NCBI RefSeq assembly: GCF_048270095.1
Contig: NZ_JBLWTL010000007.1
Location: 51,220 to 115,219, forward strand
Length of the DNA: 64,000 nucleotides
Source: Maricaulis sp048270095
GTDB lineage: Bacteria; Pseudomonadota; Alphaproteobacteria; Caulobacterales; Maricaulaceae
Reading direction: 5' to 3'
Shown: one piece after another, positions 62,119 to 64,000 of the stretch
Layout: the number at the start of each line of letters is the position of its first letter
Numbering within the stretch: position 1 is the first letter of the stretch
Notes under the pieces: model-generated
What the model was told of the DNA's origin: nothing
The model's database searches: none
What the model saw: the letters and a program-made list of their open reading frames with translations, nothing else
Program-made: the position numbers and the translations under genes

Positions 62119-63126
62119 ATGACGGATCCGATCATTGCGCGCGCGCGCACCAATACACGGGTCAATGTCAGGGAGGGGGCGCCGGCACTTTCGGCACCCA
62201 TCCGCGAAACCCTGGCCTCTGGCACGGAAATTTTCATCACCGGGACGCTCGATGGCGACAGGGTCGGTGGCAATGACCGCTGGTATGCCTGCCGCGGCGA
62301 TGTCTTCGTCTGGAGTGGTGCGTGCGAGGACTATCGCGACGAGCCGGCTCCGCCTCCTGATGATGCCGACGACACGGACCGCCCGTCGCGCCTTGAGCTC
62401 GGTGAGGTGATGCAGCCGGAGTTCGAGACCCTCGACGATGTCTTCCACAAGGTGCGCGGTTACCGGCCGAACGGGCTGGAAGGGTTGATCGTGCATTTTG
62501 ATGCGGCCCGCACCCAGCCCTCCAGCGACACCTCGATGACCGGTGTGATGCGCTATGGCGCGGAAGCGGGCTATCATTACGGCGGTATCAGCCGCTCTGG
62601 CCGGATCTTCCTGCCCCAGGGCTTCAGCTGGGAAGGCTGGGGCTATCATGCCGGCAAGAGCGAATGCCCGGCGACGGGCCGCAAGGGCGTGTCGCAATAT
62701 TATGTCGGCTTTGAGCTCAATAATCCCGGGCGGCTTTACCCGGCCGTTCAGACTGGCGTGTTCTGTCCCTGGTTCAATGCCGAGCGCGACGACAAGGGCC
62801 GCGTCATCCTCGATGCAGACGGGCGCTGCACCCGCCGCGACGAGAATGGCGAATGGTATCGCGATTACGAGGTGCGGCTGTGCGAGGGCGGCAATATCGT
62901 CAAGGGATGGTATCTGCCCTATAGCGCCGAGCAATTTGCGGCGCTGACCCGGATCTGCATCTGGCTGTCACGCAAATTCCCCGACAGTTTTTCGCTGGAC
63001 CGGGTCTTCGGCCATGACGAGGTGTCGCCGGGGCGCAAATCCGATCCCGGCGGTGCCATGGGGACGCCCACCGAGCTGATGACGATGGCCCAGTTTCGTC
63101 AGCATCTGAAGGATATGGCGCAATAG
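62119..63126 (+). CDS. Amidase_2-type N-acetylmuramoyl-L-alanine amidase-like protein
   Basis: A 335-residue protein. The N-terminal 75 residues are an SH3-like module (ARTNTRVNVREGAPALSAPI, GNDRWYACRGDVFVWSGA). An acidic-Pro linker follows, then from about 110 an amidase/PGRP-like domain: GLEGLIVHFDAARTQ with His, GYHYGGISRSGRIFLPQG, WEGWGYHAGKSE and the C-terminal metal/active block FGHDEVSPGRKSDPGG. It should cleave the MurNAc-L-Ala bond of peptidoglycan. No signal peptide is visible from ATG 62119 (GGGGAGGACAC site), so either cytoplasmic recycling or a non-classical export applies. Confidence 0.87.
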   Translation: MTDPIIARARTNTRVNVREGAPALSAPIRETLASGTEIFITGTLDGDRVGGNDRWYACRGDVFVWSGACEDYRDEPAPPPDDADDTDRPSRLELGEVMQPEFETLDDVFHKVRGYRPNGLEGLIVHFDAARTQPSSDTSMTGVMRYGAEAGYHYGGISRSGRIFLPQGFSWEGWGYHAGKSECPATGRKGVSQYYVGFELNNPGRLYPAVQTGVFCPWFNAERDDKGRVILDADGRCTRRDENGEWYRDYEVRLCEGGNIVKGWYLPYSAEQFAALTRICIWLSRKFPDSFSLDRVFGHDEVSPGRKSDPGGAMGTPTELMTMAQFRQHLKDMAQ

Positions 63127-63186
63127 AGGCTCCGTTAATCGGTTGTGTGGCATGTTTGAGCCCTGTTTGCCCGTTAGAGGTGAGGC

Positions 63187-63588
63187 ATGAGCAAGTCCGT
63201 GACATCGAGTTTTCGGCGTACATCCGATCATTTTGAGCCCGACCTGGTCCAGGATCCCGGCGAGCAGCGCAAGCTGCGCGGACATCTGGAACAGATTGAC
63301 TACACGGTCTCGGCCGCCAATCAGGCGGTGATCCAGAAGGATATCCACCACGTTACGCTGGAGGATTTCCGCAATCTCGCCCTGACCGCCGCCAAGGCGC
63401 GCACGGCCTGGGTGTCGACCGCGATCGAGTTGGCCAAACTCCACAAGGCACTGGAGCCGGAACAGCTGGCGAAACTGTCGCATTTGCGCGGTGTCTATGA
63501 TGAGCTCTCCGAGGCTTATGAAGCGATGCGGCGCATGGTTGAGCGCGGCTATCTGAGCTATCACAAGGGCCTGCCCGAGAAGGGTTGA
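63187..63588 (+). CDS. Hypothetical helical protein
   Basis: A 133-residue, strongly alpha-helical, charged protein with no signal peptide or membrane helix. The pattern HLEQIDYTVSAANQAVIQKD (about residues 33-52) and LRGVYDELSEAYEAMRRMVE (about 99-118) suggests two long helices that could form a coiled coil or helical bundle. I do not recognise the family. It starts 60 bases after the amidase-like gene on the same strand; the ATG at 63187 is preceded by AGAGGTGAGGC. Its role is unknown. Confidence 0.75.
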   Translation: MSKSVTSSFRRTSDHFEPDLVQDPGEQRKLRGHLEQIDYTVSAANQAVIQKDIHHVTLEDFRNLALTAAKARTAWVSTAIELAKLHKALEPEQLAKLSHLRGVYDELSEAYEAMRRMVERGYLSYHKGLPEKG

Positions 63589-63703
63589 GCCGGCGCGTCT
63601 GCCCGTTTGAGGGCAGGTCGCGATTGAACCCTTTTCGTCGTGCCGCACACCTATACTCTGAACGGGGCCGCTTGACCGGTCCGGCAGATGAGGGGCGTGA
63701 GCC

Positions 63704-64000
63704 ATGCAGCGCGACAGCAGACGGGTTCTCGGGGAATACCTCGTTATCGCTGCGCAGACCGGCGACCGCGCTGCCAGCGGTCAACTCGCCCGCCTGTGGC
63801 AGCCGGCACTCCTGCGCCACGCGCTGCGCCTGACCGGTGAGACCGAGCTGGCGCGTGACACGCTGCAGGACGCCTGGATTGATATCCTGCGCGGTCTGGG
63901 CGGCCTGTCAGACGCCGCAGCCTTCCCGGCCTGGGCCTATCGCATCGTCACCCGCAAGAGCGCCGCAAGCGTGCGCGGCCTGCAACGCCGCCGCCAGACC
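63704..64000 (+). CDS. ECF-type RNA polymerase sigma factor (partial, runs off the window)
   Basis: The first 99 codons of a sigma-70 region-2 protein; the end is cut by the window. The segment ARDTLQDAWIDILRGL (about residues 50-65) is the conserved region 2 helix, followed by DAAAFPAWAYRIVTRKSA, the region 2.2-2.3 pattern of ECF factors (AWAYRIVTR). The group is likely one of the alphaproteobacterial stress sigma factors. ATG 63704 has GAGGGGCG upstream. Whether an anti-sigma gene follows cannot be seen. It lies 115 bases after the helical protein. Confidence 0.88.
   Translation, partial: MQRDSRRVLGEYLVIAAQTGDRAASGQLARLWQPALLRHALRLTGETELARDTLQDAWIDILRGLGGLSDAAAFPAWAYRIVTRKSAASVRGLQRRRQT

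Overview
This window is a 64 kb stretch of a GC-rich alphaproteobacterial chromosome. The best guess is a stalked, prosthecate marine bacterium of the Maricaulis/Hyphomonadaceae type. The reasons are a full-length PodJ-like polar organiser (N-terminal coiled coil, one membrane segment, periplasmic Sel1 repeats and a peptidoglycan-binding domain), an alphaproteobacterial-type SerC, a TIGR02186-like protein coupled to a TauE/SafE permease, a LiuR-like MerR regulator in front of beta-oxidation genes, and many GTG/TTG starts. I saw no rRNA, tRNA, CRISPR array, insertion sequence or prophage. The taxonomic call is inference.

Layout. 1-9.3 kb: membrane protein/HTH pair, cytochrome P450, an S24-type repressor without its serine, pyrD, a MATE pump, two hotdog thioesterases and a degenerate receiver protein. 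9.3-16 kb: MscS channel, DUF2254 protein, an unknown helical protein, and the Lhr-like helicase/PdeM DNA-repair pair. 16-23 kb (minus strand): a secreted Pro/Glu-rich protein, the PodJ-like gene, and the TauE/SafE-TIGR02186 pair. 23-30.8 kb: a fatty-acid (acyl-CoA) degradation cluster of LiuR-like regulator, two acyl-CoA dehydrogenases, a PaiB-like flavoprotein, thiolase and FadJ-type multifunctional enzyme, closed by a strong terminator. 31-43.4 kb: GST, LigB-family dioxygenase, LysR regulator, lipoprotein, ThiD, DMT exporter, class V aminotransferase divergent from serC, a PagL-like lipid A deacylase, PIG-L deacetylase and an autoregulated winged-helix/membrane pair. 43.4-52.1 kb: purA, permease, acyltransferase, a three-member family of secreted YVER proteins, then a TPP riboswitch leading a YjbR-like gene and thiC.

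52.1-54.2 kb is a small AT-richer island with foreign-looking codon use. It holds two overlapping genes: a DUF262 (ParB-like) protein without the usual HNH partner, and a protein with a canonical HEPN RNase motif (Arg222-Asn-x3-His227). This is the best candidate for a little-described system in the window, probably defence or toxin-antitoxin. It is followed by about 0.9 kb of palindromic and direct intergenic repeats.

55-64 kb is an accessory stretch: four tandem paralogues of a small secreted two-cysteine family (55.1-57.7 kb) interrupted by a YkgJ-type cysteine-cluster protein, a DUF481 outer-membrane protein, a segment duplicated at 58.8 and 60.5 kb, a GFA/CENP-V-like protein, a membrane-SRPBCC fusion, a 39-residue Lys-rich protein too short for routine gene calling, a secreted-type amidase, and the start of an ECF sigma factor cut by the window end.
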